Shown here: piece by piece, positions 1 to 8,641 of the stretch
How the letters are laid out: each line of letters opens with the position of its first letter
Numbering within the stretch: position 1 is the stretch's first letter
DNA from: Clostridiales bacterium
GTDB taxonomy: Bacteria; Bacillota; Clostridia; Oscillospirales; CAG-272
NCBI GenBank assembly: GCA_012514145.1
Contig: JAAZAV010000064.1
Coordinates: forward strand, 1 to 45,197
Direction of reading: 5' to 3'
DNA: 45,197 nt
Position numbers and translations under genes: made by a program
Notes under the pieces: generated by a model
Database searches by the model: none
The model's input: only the letters and a program-made list of their open reading frames with translations
Told to the model about the DNA's origin: nothing

Positions 1-70
1 CAAGTGGGTCACCCATTTTACTGAGCCTGTCAAGGCGATTATCTTCGGCAAAAAAATTTATCTGTTTCAT
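1..70 (-). CDS. 5' fragment of IS5-like transposase, cut by window edge
   Basis: Reading the minus strand from an ATG at 70 gives an open frame to the window edge (23 codons). The N-terminus contains FFAEDNRLDRLSKMGDPL. This resembles the start of IS5/IS4-superfamily DDE transposases, which often begin with an F-x-E-[DE]-N-R-L-x-x-L-S-K-x-G-D-x-L pattern. The catalytic domain lies outside the window, so the family call rests on this short N-terminus only. The frame stays open in the visible part. The element lies just downstream of the glycyl-radical activase and in the same orientation, so transcripts of that operon could run into it. Confidence 0.6.
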   Translation of the reverse strand, partial: MKQINFFAEDNRLDRLSKMGDPL

Positions 71-105
71 AGGTATATTATATCATATTTGGGCGAATAT
101 TGCAT

Positions 106-124
106 GAGGTTTTTAGAGATGCCC
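106..124. repeat. Candidate terminal inverted repeat of the left-edge IS
   Basis: Read on the minus strand, 124 to 106 starts GGGCATCTCTAAAAACC. It lies about 36 bp upstream of the transposase start codon, where the outer end of an IS5-type element would be expected. The adjacent TAA at 125-127 could be a short target duplication. The other end of the element is outside the window, so the repeat cannot be confirmed by pairing. Confidence 0.4.
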
Positions 125-137
125 TAATTATATTTTA

Positions 138-1046
138 TTAAAGCACTGACGCATCAATGCCCCGCGCGGTGAAGGGGGTGAGGTCGACACGCGGCGTCCC
201 TTCGTCAAAGTCCGGCTCATAACTGCGCCCCACCATAGAATACTTGGCGCCCGCCGCCATGTTGTAGGGCAGGAGCTCCACCCGGATGAGACAGCGGCGC
301 AGGTCAGGCGTGTCGAGCAGCCTGGCTGCCGCCTCAATGTCGCCGGGCGAGTCGTTGACACCCGGTATAAGCGGCAGACGGGCGATGAAGGGCACGCAAA
401 GTTCGCCCAGCCGCCGCAGGTTCGAGAGTATAAGTTCGTTTGAAACACCGGTGTAACGCCGATGGGCATCGCTGTCGGTGTGCTTTATATCAAAGAAGAG
501 AAAATCCAGGCGGCGCACTATGTCGGCGAAAACTTCGCCGCCGCAATAGCCGCAGGTCTGCATCCCCAGAGTAAAGCGCCTGCCGCTCTCATCCATCTCT
601 TTGCGCAGCAGATCGAGCACCGCCGCCAGAAATTCATGCTGCAGGGTGGGTTCGCCCCCCGAGAAGGTGACGCCGCCATCGCTGCCGTACATCGCCGAGG
701 CGCGCATAAGACGTTCGGTCAGAGCTTCGGGAGTGTATATCCTGCCAGAAATCTTTCGGTATCCCCCGGGGCAGAGCCGCAGACATTTCCCGCAGCCCGA
801 GCATACCCCGGTATCGATAAGCGCACAGCCCTCCACACGGCATTTACCGCAGTGAAGACAGGCGGAGGCGTTCACCATGACCTGCGGGCGGGGTGACAGC
901 CCCTCGGGATTGTGGCACCAGGAGCAGCGGAGGGGACAGCCCTTCAGGAATACCGTCGTGCGTATCCCGGGACCGTCGTATACCGCCAGCTCCTTGATGT
1001 CGAACACCTTTCCGGTGAGATTATTTTGTGAGTGAGAGTGAGGCAT
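138..1046 (-). CDS. Radical SAM glycyl-radical enzyme activase (PflA family)
   Basis: Activating enzyme that uses a [4Fe-4S] cluster and SAM to abstract a hydrogen from the conserved glycine of a partner glycyl radical enzyme. The N-terminus has the family hallmark DGPGIRTTVFLKGCPLRC, with the radical SAM cysteines C37-x3-C41-x2-C44 followed by HNPEG. An inserted bis-cluster ferredoxin-like segment follows (CLHCGKC..., CSGCGKCLRLCPGG, about residues 63-93), as in activases of non-PFL glycyl radical enzymes. GGVTFSGGEP is the SAM-binding GGE-type motif. Length 302 aa is normal for the family. The start overlaps the upstream serine hydrolase by 26 bp and has no clear ribosome binding site, which suggests translational coupling. 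The obvious substrate is the glycyl radical enzyme two genes upstream in the same operon. Confidence 0.93.
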   Translation of the reverse strand: MPHSHSQNNLTGKVFDIKELAVYDGPGIRTTVFLKGCPLRCSWCHNPEGLSPRPQVMVNASACLHCGKCRVEGCALIDTGVCSGCGKCLRLCPGGYRKISGRIYTPEALTERLMRASAMYGSDGGVTFSGGEPTLQHEFLAAVLDLLRKEMDESGRRFTLGMQTCGYCGGEVFADIVRRLDFLFFDIKHTDSDAHRRYTGVSNELILSNLRRLGELCVPFIARLPLIPGVNDSPGDIEAAARLLDTPDLRRCLIRVELLPYNMAAGAKYSMVGRSYEPDFDEGTPRVDLTPFTARGIDASVL

Positions 1047-2211
1047 AGATCATGTTGCGCAGCCGGGGATGCACATAGGGCTCCTGGCTGTTCAGCAGCT
1101 GCTGGGCGTAGAATACCGACAGCCCGGCTTCCGGGTCGGCAAGCAGATAGCAGCCGCCCGCGCCCGCCCAGCCGAATTCACCCACCGACGAGAGCGAGCC
1201 GGCGGCGGTGCGGTTCAGCAGCGTGCGGACGCCGCAGCCGTAGCCGTAACCGGTAAAGAGAATCGGATTGAAGGCGGTGAAATCGTCGGCTAATATTCCG
1301 CAAAGCCGGTTTTCGCGCATAAGCCGCACCGTCTCGGGAGAGAGGATCCGCGCGCCGTTGGGAGCTTTGCCCATATCGGTGAGGATGCGGGCGAGGATTA
1401 TCTGATCATCGGCGGTGGAGTGCAGTCCCGCGCCACCCGACTGGGCGGACATGGCAATGCGGTATTCGTTGGTGTCTATATCGATTTTATTGAGTATTCC
1501 CCTGCCGGCTCCCGCCGAATCGTCGCAGCGATAGAGAGAGGGGCGGTCTTTAATCCGTGACTCGGGAATATCGAAATATGTTTCATTCATGCCGGCGGGG
1601 TCTAAGAGCACCTTTTTCATATAATCGCCGAAGCTCATACCCGTCACAGCCTCTGTCAGGCCGCCGAGCACGTCAAGGCTGAGCCCGTACATCCAGCGGC
1701 TGCCCGGTTCAAAGGCAAGGGGTTCGCCGGCGACCGCGCAGGCGGCTTCAAGCGCGGTGGGGTTGGGATTGCCTTCAAGCAGCTTCAGGACCGACGGAGA
1801 TGTTATATTGTAGTCGATGCCCGAGGTCATGGCGAAAAGGTCGCCCGCCAGAACCGGCTTCTCGGCGTCGGCAAGAGAACCGTCGGGACGCTTCACCTTC
1901 ATCGAAGCAAATGCCGGGATATAGTGTGACACCGGGTCGGACATGAGCAGTTCGCCCCGCTCAACGAGGGTCAGCGCCGTTACCACAGTCAGCACCTTTG
2001 ACACCGAATAGAGATTATAAAGGGCGCCGCGCCTGAGCGGACGCGCCTCTTCTATATCGGCAAAGCCGAACACCTCATGGTATACCTCTCTGCCGCCGAA
2101 ATTAATTATCAGCTCGCAGCCGGGTATGCGGGAACAGGAATATACGCGTCCCCGGGCAGTGTCGGGCGAAGTGATTCTGTCCAAAAAATCGGTTATGTTC
2201 GTAAAGTTCAT
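1021..2211 (-). CDS. Class C beta-lactamase-fold serine hydrolase
   Basis: Serine hydrolase of the beta-lactamase class C / family VIII esterase group (PF00144). The nucleophile motif S69-V-S-K72 lies in LYSVSKVLT. A Tyr motif follows at MYGLSLDVLGG (about residue 178), and FGWAGAGG replaces the KTG/HTG box near the C-terminus, as is common in esterase-type members. At 396 aa it has family length, and no signal peptide is visible, so it is probably cytoplasmic. A ribosome binding site GGAGG precedes the ATG by 5 bp. It sits between a glycyl radical enzyme and that enzyme's activase, an unusual place for this fold. It may hydrolyse an ester or amide substrate or product of the radical enzyme. 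The substrate cannot be told from the sequence. Confidence 0.87.
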   Translation of the reverse strand: MNFTNITDFLDRITSPDTARGRVYSCSRIPGCELIINFGGREVYHEVFGFADIEEARPLRRGALYNLYSVSKVLTVVTALTLVERGELLMSDPVSHYIPAFASMKVKRPDGSLADAEKPVLAGDLFAMTSGIDYNITSPSVLKLLEGNPNPTALEAACAVAGEPLAFEPGSRWMYGLSLDVLGGLTEAVTGMSFGDYMKKVLLDPAGMNETYFDIPESRIKDRPSLYRCDDSAGAGRGILNKIDIDTNEYRIAMSAQSGGAGLHSTADDQIILARILTDMGKAPNGARILSPETVRLMRENRLCGILADDFTAFNPILFTGYGYGCGVRTLLNRTAAGSLSSVGEFGWAGAGGCYLLADPEAGLSVFYAQQLLNSQEPYVHPRLRNMIYASLSLTK

Positions 2212-2250
2212 GTCAGCCTCCGCGGGGACAACTCCCCTGTCCGTTCCGTT

Positions 2251-4302
2251 TCAGACCGTCAGGTCGGCTCTTCTGAGTATGTGATCCTGATAGCAGCGGT
2301 CAAGCTCGGTGAAGTAGCCCGACCAGCCCCATACCCGAACCACAAGATTCCGATAGTTTTCGGGATGCGCCTGGGCGTCGATGAGCTTGTTCTTGTCTAT
2401 AACATTGAGCTGAATCTGATGCCCGCCCAGTTCGGTGAAGGTTTTTACCAGGAGGGCTATCTTGTCTATGCCGGTCTGATCCCGCACCGCCGACGAGGCG
2501 AATTCGAGTGTAAGCGGACCGCCGTTGATGGCATCGGCAAGCTCGGGTTTTGTAAATGAGCGGATGATAGACAGCGGACCCCGCAGCTTCACGCCCAGTG
2601 AGGGCGAATAGTTGGCGGGCAGATAGCCGCCCGCGTGTCGCCCGTCTGCTCCGGCGCAAAGGTCGGTGGCGTGAGATACATAGTACATCGCCGAGCCGGT
2701 ACCTGCCCTGTAGCAGCCGCCGAACTCGTTCTTCTTGTCTTTCAGCCCAAGGGCGAAGACGGCCATAAGCCTGCAGGCGGCGGCGTCAGCCTCGTCGCAG
2801 TCGTTGCCGAACTTCACCGGGTCGGATATCATCTCGGCGCGAAGCTCCTCTTTGCCTGCGAAATCGGACTTCATGATTTCAAGCAGTTCGCCGGCGGAGA
2901 AGCGCTTTTCATCGAACACCAGTTTCTTCACGGCGAGGATGTGATCCACAGCCGGCGAAAGACCTGTGCCGTGGATGCCGTAGTTGTTGTAAATCCCCTT
3001 GTTGGAAGCAAGGTCGGGGAAAGCGGCTTCCGAGGGGAGCAGCTCGAACATTTGCGACAGGAAGGGAGCCGGGAACATAAACAGGCTCTTTGAATTCAAT
3101 TCGTCCGCAATGGCGCCGGCAGTGGCGGTCACCTCGGTCTCGATTGCGTTTAACCACTCATCATACGAGGCATAGCCCTTTTCGGCAAGGCGCTTTGTCA
3201 TGCGCTCGGCGCATTCGGCAAAGGAGAGGGCGCCGATGTTGGGAATATCCCTGCCCTTGCCAGGGATGATGAACTCCCAGCAGGCGGCGACCACATAATC
3301 GCGGGCGTCCTTGAGGGAATACCCGAGACGGGTAAGCCCTTCTATTACCACATCGTCATTTGAATACTGCGGGAAGCCCAGACCCGCCGCCGTGAGACGT
3401 GACGCGAACCTATAGCGCTCGTAGGGAGTTTTCGAGTCGACGCGCAGGTTGATCTTCGGGTCGATGACGTGAAGCGCAAGCGACGCCTCAAAGCAGAGCT
3501 CGCTCATCAGGTTGTAGGCGTCATTACCGTCGGCGTCGCAGCCGCCTAGCACAATGCTCTGACCGTTGTCGCCCTGCTGCATGCCGGGATAGAGGTCAGA
3601 ATCCTTATTGCAGGAGATAAAGAAATCCTTGACAAGAGTCAGCGCCGACTCGCGGTCGAGTCTGCCCGCCTTCAGATCGGCGGCCAGATAGGGCATCATA
3701 AGCCGGTCGAAGCGGCCGAGGATAACGTGATACTCGCCCTCGCACCAGATGGAAAAATGCACTATGCGCAGGAACTGAAGCGCCTGGCGCAGCGTGACCG
3801 CCGGCCTGGCGGGAACGACCCCGAGGATGTCGGCTATGTCGCCCCGTCCCAGCCTGCGCGCCTCGGCGCGGTATCTGTCGCTCAGCCCCTGAATCGCGTC
3901 ATAGGACATGACGAGAGCGGTGTCGCCGTCGGCAAGGGCTTTTTCGCGCAGAGCGTCAAGCCCGGCCGACAGAATTTTCGAATAATCGGGGCAGAGATTG
4001 CAGACATAGCCCCGCTCGTGAATGTAGTGAGCGGCCTTTATGGCGGCGAAATCCTCCTCGCTCATGATGTCGGGAAGGTTCGGCACGGTGCGGGTGAATA
4101 CTATCTTCTCGTCCTCAAGGATGACCGGGCGTTCGGCTTCCATTTGCAGGCAGAACCGCTTTGCGGTCAGCATGCGCAGATCCGAGCCGGCGGGGCCGTA
4201 GTCGGCGGCGGTATAAACCGGGCAGTCGGCGCGGCGGAGCTTTTTGTGACCGCCCGAGACGATATACTCGCGAAGACGCGAAATTCTTTCCTGTTCTGAC
4301 AT
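2251..4302 (-). CDS. Glycyl radical enzyme, pyruvate formate-lyase-like, function unknown
   Basis: Anaerobic radical enzyme of the PFL/glycerol dehydratase superfamily. The C-terminal radical loop reads VVRVWGWSGYFTELDRCYQD, with the radical-bearing Gly 24 residues from the end. The usual G-Y after R-V-x is G-W here. The active-site Cys is in AACWEFIIPGKG (about residue 341), where characterised dehydratases and lyases usually have G-C-V-E-P; it is a single Cys, not the Cys-Cys pair of true PFL. The first ATG of the frame (4317) has no ribosome binding site. The ATG at 4302 is preceded by GGGGGA, so 4302 is chosen (683 aa, slightly short for the family). It is the first gene of an operon with a serine hydrolase and the activase. 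The substrate is unknown: the residues around Cys match none of the classes I know well, so I do not call it PFL or glycerol dehydratase. Confidence 0.88.
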   Translation of the reverse strand: MSEQERISRLREYIVSGGHKKLRRADCPVYTAADYGPAGSDLRMLTAKRFCLQMEAERPVILEDEKIVFTRTVPNLPDIMSEEDFAAIKAAHYIHERGYVCNLCPDYSKILSAGLDALREKALADGDTALVMSYDAIQGLSDRYRAEARRLGRGDIADILGVVPARPAVTLRQALQFLRIVHFSIWCEGEYHVILGRFDRLMMPYLAADLKAGRLDRESALTLVKDFFISCNKDSDLYPGMQQGDNGQSIVLGGCDADGNDAYNLMSELCFEASLALHVIDPKINLRVDSKTPYERYRFASRLTAAGLGFPQYSNDDVVIEGLTRLGYSLKDARDYVVAACWEFIIPGKGRDIPNIGALSFAECAERMTKRLAEKGYASYDEWLNAIETEVTATAGAIADELNSKSLFMFPAPFLSQMFELLPSEAAFPDLASNKGIYNNYGIHGTGLSPAVDHILAVKKLVFDEKRFSAGELLEIMKSDFAGKEELRAEMISDPVKFGNDCDEADAAACRLMAVFALGLKDKKNEFGGCYRAGTGSAMYYVSHATDLCAGADGRHAGGYLPANYSPSLGVKLRGPLSIIRSFTKPELADAINGGPLTLEFASSAVRDQTGIDKIALLVKTFTELGGHQIQLNVIDKNKLIDAQAHPENYRNLVVRVWGWSGYFTELDRCYQDHILRRADLTV

Positions 4303-4389
4303 TATTTTATCCCCCATAAAAGCGTAAGGTGAATACGCATCGAATACGAAGCGTCAAAATCGACATGAATACCATTATAACAGAAATTA

Positions 4390-4418
4390 ATTTTACCACT
4401 ATTTATATCCCATGTCAA
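4390..4418 (-). promoter_or_regulatory. Sigma-A promoter of the glycyl radical enzyme operon
   Basis: On the minus strand, TTGACA (4413-4418) is separated by exactly 17 bp from TAAAAT (4390-4395), preceded by TGG as an extended -10. The 5' leader to the start codon is about 80 nt. Confidence 0.8.
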
Positions 4419-4495
4419 TGAAAAATCGGTAAACAATGACTGACGAAAAAGAGCAGGCAATGTAAATTATAAGACGACAATTTTCGCTTCGGGGC

Positions 4496-4525
4496 TTTCA
4501 AAAGCGGCAGGGATGTGATATAATA
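4496..4525 (+). promoter_or_regulatory. Sigma-A promoter of rsgA (extended -10)
   Basis: TGATATAAT (TATAAT at 4520-4525 with a TGn extension) lies downstream of a weak -35 (TTTCAA/TTCAAA at 4496-4502). The leader then carries a GC-rich hairpin at 4544-4574 (TTCCCGG pairing with CCGGGAA, with an internal CGCG/CGCG stem) between promoter and start codon. No known riboswitch is recognised in it. Confidence 0.65.
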
Positions 4526-4602
4526 AAAGACAAAGAAATTTGTTCCCGGGGAGCGCGTAACCGCGTACCGGGAAACGCGAGAGGAGTTTTGATACCCGAG
4601 CG

Positions 4603-5520
4603 ATGTCCGACAACATTAAAAGCGGAATAATAATAAAAGGTCTGTCCGGTCTGTATGAAGTGCGGCTGGACGGCGGCGGCAGCGTGCTGTGCCCGGCGCG
4701 GGGGCTTTTCAGGCATGAGGGCGAGACGGTGGCGGCGGGCGACCGCTGCGCTCTGACCATGTCCCCCGACGGCTCGGGATCGATAACCGAAATCCTGCCC
4801 CGCCGCAATCTGCTGATGCGCCCGCCGATAGCCAACCTTGACACACTGTTCATAGTCATCGCGGCGGCGAAGCCCGCGCCTTCTCCCTTTACAGTGGACA
4901 AGCTTACCTGCATAGCCGTTCACAACGATATCACGCCGAAGATAGTCATAAATAAAAAAGAGCTCGACCCGGAGAGAGCCGAGTCTCTTGCCGGGATTTA
5001 CCGAAGCGTAGGCTTTGAAACCTTCCTCACCTCCTGTGAAAGCGGGGAGGGGATGAAGGAACTGAGCGAATGTGTCGCCTCGCTTGGAGAGGGCAGTATC
5101 TGCGCCTTCGCGGGCGCCTCGGGAGTGGGCAAGTCCACCCTGCTTGGCGTACTGTTCCCCGATATGGAATTCGCCACGGGCGAGATCAGCCGCAAAAATC
5201 AGCGGGGACGCCACACCACCCGGCATGTGGAACTCTACGACACTGGACGCGCCTATGTGGCGGACACCCCGGGCTTTACGCTGCTCGACTTCACACGATA
5301 CGACTTTTTCGACCTCGACGACCTGCCTTTCACCTTCCCCGAGTTCGCGGAGCATCTTGAAAATCCCGGCTGCCGCTACACCCGCTGCACCCACAAAACC
5401 GAGGAGGGCTGCGCCGTGGTGGACGCGCTGAACAGGGGGCTTATCCCGCTCCGGCGCCATGAAAGCTACTGTGCGCTGTGGGAAGAGCTGAAGGAAAAGC
5501 GCGACCGTGAATACGATTGA
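4603..5520 (+). CDS. rsgA: Ribosome small-subunit-dependent GTPase A
   Basis: Late 30S ribosome maturation GTPase (YjeQ/YloQ). It has an N-terminal OB-fold (about residues 1-70) and then a circularly permuted GTPase domain, in which the NKKE guanine-specificity motif comes before the P-loop GASGVGKST and the later switch DTPGF. The C-terminal zinc-binding module is visible as CRYTRCTHKTEEGC (Cys, Cys, His, Cys ligands). The 305-aa length is standard. The ATG is preceded by GAGGAG at 4581-4586, a rather long spacing of 16 nt. It is followed 71 bp later by a flavin reductase-like gene on the same strand. Confidence 0.95.
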   Translation: MSDNIKSGIIIKGLSGLYEVRLDGGGSVLCPARGLFRHEGETVAAGDRCALTMSPDGSGSITEILPRRNLLMRPPIANLDTLFIVIAAAKPAPSPFTVDKLTCIAVHNDITPKIVINKKELDPERAESLAGIYRSVGFETFLTSCESGEGMKELSECVASLGEGSICAFAGASGVGKSTLLGVLFPDMEFATGEISRKNQRGRHTTRHVELYDTGRAYVADTPGFTLLDFTRYDFFDLDDLPFTFPEFAEHLENPGCRYTRCTHKTEEGCAVVDALNRGLIPLRRHESYCALWEELKEKRDREYD

Positions 5521-5591
5521 AAAAACCTGCCGCCGATGCGCCGCGATATACGATACGCCTGCCGCATCGCATATAAAAGGAGCCGATAAAA

Positions 5592-6230
5592 ATGTCAAAG
5601 GTAACCTGGAAGGGGAGCGTACTGCTTGCCCCGCTGCCCGCCGTGCTGGTAAGCTGCGGGAGCGCCGAAAAACCAAATATAATCACCATAGGCTGGACGG
5701 GGGTCATCTGCTCCAAGCCTCCGATTACCTACATATCGGTTCGCCCGGAGCGCTATTCGTATGAGCTGATTCGTTCCTCAGGCGAGTTTGTGATAAACAT
5801 ACCCTCATCATCGATGGCTCGGAAGGTGGACTTCTGCGGCATATATACGGGAGCAAAGGTTGATAAGTTCGCCCGCTGTAATTTCACGCCCCAGGAGTCG
5901 GTGAGCGTGTCCTGTCCGGGCATCGCCGAGGCGCCTTTGTCGCTTGAATGCCGTGTGCGCGAGATAAAGGAGTTCGGCGAGGACGCCACTCACGTCATGT
6001 TCATCGCCGACATACTGAGCGTCCGTGCCGAGGAGAGCCTGCTTGACGAGAGCGGGCGGCTCTGTCTCGAGCGCGCAAAGCCGCTGGGCTACTCCCACGG
6101 CGAATATTACGAGCCGGGCAGGTTCCTCGGAAAGATAGGCTTTTCCACCGACAAGCCGGGCAAAAAGAGCGGATCCGTCAAGGGCAAACCGACCGACAAA
6201 CCCAAGAAAACCGCCAAAACCAAGGAGTGA
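5592..6230 (+). CDS. Flavin reductase-like FMN-binding protein (flavoredoxin type)
   Basis: Member of the flavin reductase-like domain family (PF01613), binding FMN in a split-barrel fold. The core SCGSAEKPNIITIGWTGV, the SKPPITYISVRPERYSYELI stretch and FVINIPSSSMARKVDFCG are characteristic of the flavoredoxin subgroup of anaerobes. A basic Lys/Thr/Pro-rich tail of about 30 residues (SGSVKGKPTDKPKKTAKTKE) extends the C-terminus and is probably disordered. The ribosome binding site AAAAGGAG lies 9 nt before the ATG. Its stop codon overlaps the start region of the next gene, so the two are coupled. The physiological electron partner is unknown. Confidence 0.88.
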   Translation: MSKVTWKGSVLLAPLPAVLVSCGSAEKPNIITIGWTGVICSKPPITYISVRPERYSYELIRSSGEFVINIPSSSMARKVDFCGIYTGAKVDKFARCNFTPQESVSVSCPGIAEAPLSLECRVREIKEFGEDATHVMFIADILSVRAEESLLDESGRLCLERAKPLGYSHGEYYEPGRFLGKIGFSTDKPGKKSGSVKGKPTDKPKKTAKTKE

Positions 6231-6232
6231 AT

Positions 6233-7468
6233 ATGCCTGTCGAAGACCCGAAGCTGACCCGCGCACGGGATATGATTTCCCGGGCTGTGGAGGAAAGGCT
6301 GCTGCGCAAAGCGGTGCTGTCAAAATCCCGCCTGCCCGATGTGATTAAGGCAAGCGCGCTGCCCTTTGAAGATAAAAACGGCGAAATGCGGCTGCGGCTC
6401 GAAACCTATATGACCGACGGCAAGGCGCTGCACGAAAATCTGACCCCCGCAGAGGCGGTGGAGCGGCTCACGGAGCTGATCTCTCCGGAAAGCCCCGGTC
6501 GGGGCGGCTCCTTCGGTCAGTTAGACCTTGTGACCGCCGCCGGACAGTGCTCGATAATGTGTTCGAAAAAGGGCAGTATGGCGATATCCGGCAGGCTGGG
6601 AGAGAAAAGAGCCGAGACCGGCGGTCACGACCGTCAGAAGCGGTATATCCTGTCGGGAGAGGAGCCATTTCTGAGGCTTCTGGGCATTTCTGACGGGGAC
6701 GGCAGGGTGATCGAACGCCGCCGCGCCAAGTTCCGCCAGATCAATCGCTTCCTCGAGCTTCTGCGGGACGTAATGCCGAAACTGCCCGAGAAGGAACTCA
6801 CCGTCTGCGACTATTGCTGCGGCAAGAGTTACCTGTCCTTTGCGGTGTACCATTATCTCACTGTAATTCTGGGCAGAAAGGTGCGCATGTACGGCATCGA
6901 TCTGAAAGCCGACATGACGGCTCTCTGCTCGGAGACCGCCGAAAAGCTGGGCTGGGAGGGCATGACCTTCGAATGCGCGGATATCGCCGGCTGGTCGCCG
7001 CCGGGCGGGACGCCGCATCTGGTTATATCGCTTCACGCCTGCGATACCGCCACCGACATAGTGCTTTCGAAGGCGGTGTCCTGCGGCGCGAGAGTGATTC
7101 TCTCCACCCCCTGCTGCCACCATGAGCTGAACGGAATGCTGGAGAAAATCGCGGGCAAAGGGGAATACGGCTACATCACCCGGCATTCGATACTTCGGCA
7201 GAAGCTATGCGACGCGGCGACCGACGCGCTGCGGGCGGCGCGGCTGGAGTACGAGGGCTATTCGGTGGAAGCGCTGGAACTCATCGATCCCGACGAAACC
7301 CCGAAAAACGTGATGCTTCGGTGTGTGAAATCCAAACGCCCCCAGGACGCGGTTCGGGAGAGCATGAGGGAGGATTATATCCGGGCATGCCGCGGACTTG
7401 GCGTCAAGGAGCCGCTGACCTTAGACAGGCTGCTGGGCGCGCTTTATATACCTGCCGGACAGTTATAG
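6233..7468 (+). CDS. SAM-dependent methyltransferase, Methyltransf_32-like
   Basis: A Rossmann-fold methyltransferase domain fills the C-terminal two thirds. CDYCCGKSYLSFAVYHYL is motif I, YGIDLKADM the acidic SAM-ribose position, and HLVISLHACDTATD with the later STPCCHHELN the signature of the METTL25/GSTCD-type family (PF13679). The N-terminal 170 residues look like a separate helical domain. An in-frame GTG at 6227 overlaps the ribosome binding site AAGGAG (6222-6227), so the ATG at 6233 is the likely start (411 aa). The start lies 2 bp after the stop of the flavin reductase gene, indicating an operon. The methyl acceptor is unknown; bacterial members have been suggested to act on RNA. 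Confidence 0.85.
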   Translation: MPVEDPKLTRARDMISRAVEERLLRKAVLSKSRLPDVIKASALPFEDKNGEMRLRLETYMTDGKALHENLTPAEAVERLTELISPESPGRGGSFGQLDLVTAAGQCSIMCSKKGSMAISGRLGEKRAETGGHDRQKRYILSGEEPFLRLLGISDGDGRVIERRRAKFRQINRFLELLRDVMPKLPEKELTVCDYCCGKSYLSFAVYHYLTVILGRKVRMYGIDLKADMTALCSETAEKLGWEGMTFECADIAGWSPPGGTPHLVISLHACDTATDIVLSKAVSCGARVILSTPCCHHELNGMLEKIAGKGEYGYITRHSILRQKLCDAATDALRAARLEYEGYSVEALELIDPDETPKNVMLRCVKSKRPQDAVRESMREDYIRACRGLGVKEPLTLDRLLGALYIPAGQL

Positions 7469-7506
7469 TTATACAAGAAACATATATGTAACGGAGAAGG
7501 GCTGCT

Positions 7507-8628
7507 GTGTTGACTGAATCGAAAATCGGTAATAAAATCAAAGAACTGCTTGAAAAAACAAAGCATACGCCGCTGGAGCTTGCCGGCTCTCTTGGACTTA
7601 GCGCCCATGAGGCAGAGCGCTGGATATCCGGCACAAGCCTGCCGCCCCCGGAGGCGCTGCCCCGGATAGCCCGCTGGTTCGGGATTGCCACCGACGAGCT
7701 GCTGGGCGTTAACGCGGAGGAAGAAGCGAAGGCGTTTGAGGCGCTCTGCGCCGATATATCGGCTCTCATCGACACCCGTGATTACGGCATGGCGGTGGAG
7801 CGGGCGCTGGACGCCTATTCCAGCTACCCCAACAACGACCGGGTGAAACTGCTGCTTATGAACGCCCTCTATCTGCGCTGCGACAGCCCCAAGACGGTGC
7901 GTCAGAACAGCGAGCGGATATTCGCGCTGGGCGAATCTATCATAGCCGGCTGTAAAGACGAGTCGATACGCGCCGACGCTCTCGGGATATTAGCCCTCCA
8001 CTGCGCCTGCAATCTTGAGGACAGAGAGAGGGCTGTCGGATATGTGGAGATGCTGCCGGCAATGGCGGCATCGAGAGAGGAGGTGACCCGCCGCATATAT
8101 GCAGACCGCAAGGGCGCCTGTACCCCCGAGGGACTTAAGCACCTGCGCGCAAACATCGCCGCTTATGCCGAGTATCTCACCGGTTCCATAGCCCTGCTTG
8201 CCGCTGACGACACCTCTCTGCCCCTGTCGGAGCGCATAGAGCTGTACGAAACGGCGATAAAGATCGAGAACACAGTCTGCGGCCGGGAGCCTCAGGCAAG
8301 GGCAGCCGAGCAGATGCGGCGGCATATAAGCCTTTGTGAGTTAAATATCCTCGCCGGCGACAAGCCGGCAGCCTGCCGGAATCTCTCGGACGCCGCCGAC
8401 TACGCCATATTCTGCGACGCTCAGCCTCAAAGAAGCCTGCGCCGCACCGGAATGCTCAGCGGTACCGAATCGGTGAAGCACGCCGGAGATGAGCGGCTGG
8501 TGGAGTGGATGACCGTCAATGTGATAAACAGGCGCAGTCTCGACCCGATACGCTATGAGAGCGCCTTCGCCGACATCTGCGCGAAGCTGGGCAGGGCGCG
8601 CGCCGCGTCCGAAACGCCGAAGGCATGA
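7507..8628 (+). CDS. XRE-type helix-turn-helix protein with helical-repeat C-terminus
   Basis: Residues 8-66 form a Cro/C1-type HTH (IGNKIKELLEKTKHTPLELA ... SLGLSAHEAERWISGTSLPP ... LPRIARWFGIATDELLG). The rest, about 300 residues, is all-helical with TPR-like alternation (for example AVERALDAYSSYPNNDRVKL), resembling large cytosolic regulators that sense a ligand or peptide through a TPR domain. The start is GTG at 7507 or TTG at 7510; both follow CGGAGAAGG at 7492-7500. It sits between two methyltransferase genes on the same strand. The regulated genes are not evident. Confidence 0.8.
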   Translation: MLTESKIGNKIKELLEKTKHTPLELAGSLGLSAHEAERWISGTSLPPPEALPRIARWFGIATDELLGVNAEEEAKAFEALCADISALIDTRDYGMAVERALDAYSSYPNNDRVKLLLMNALYLRCDSPKTVRQNSERIFALGESIIAGCKDESIRADALGILALHCACNLEDRERAVGYVEMLPAMAASREEVTRRIYADRKGACTPEGLKHLRANIAAYAEYLTGSIALLAADDTSLPLSERIELYETAIKIENTVCGREPQARAAEQMRRHISLCELNILAGDKPAACRNLSDAADYAIFCDAQPQRSLRRTGMLSGTESVKHAGDERLVEWMTVNVINRRSLDPIRYESAFADICAKLGRARAASETPKA

Positions 8629-8641
8629 AAGCAGGTGTAAT

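Noticed and set aside
138-4302. Calling the glycyl radical enzyme pyruvate formate-lyase (pflB) and its activase pflA
   Set aside because: The enzyme has one active-site Cys instead of the Cys-Cys pair, a variant radical loop, and an activase with two extra ferredoxin clusters, which PflA lacks.
4498-5676. A 392-codon open frame on the minus strand over rsgA
   Set aside because: It is the antisense shadow of a clear rsgA gene with complete GTPase motifs; such long shadows are common in GC-rich DNA.
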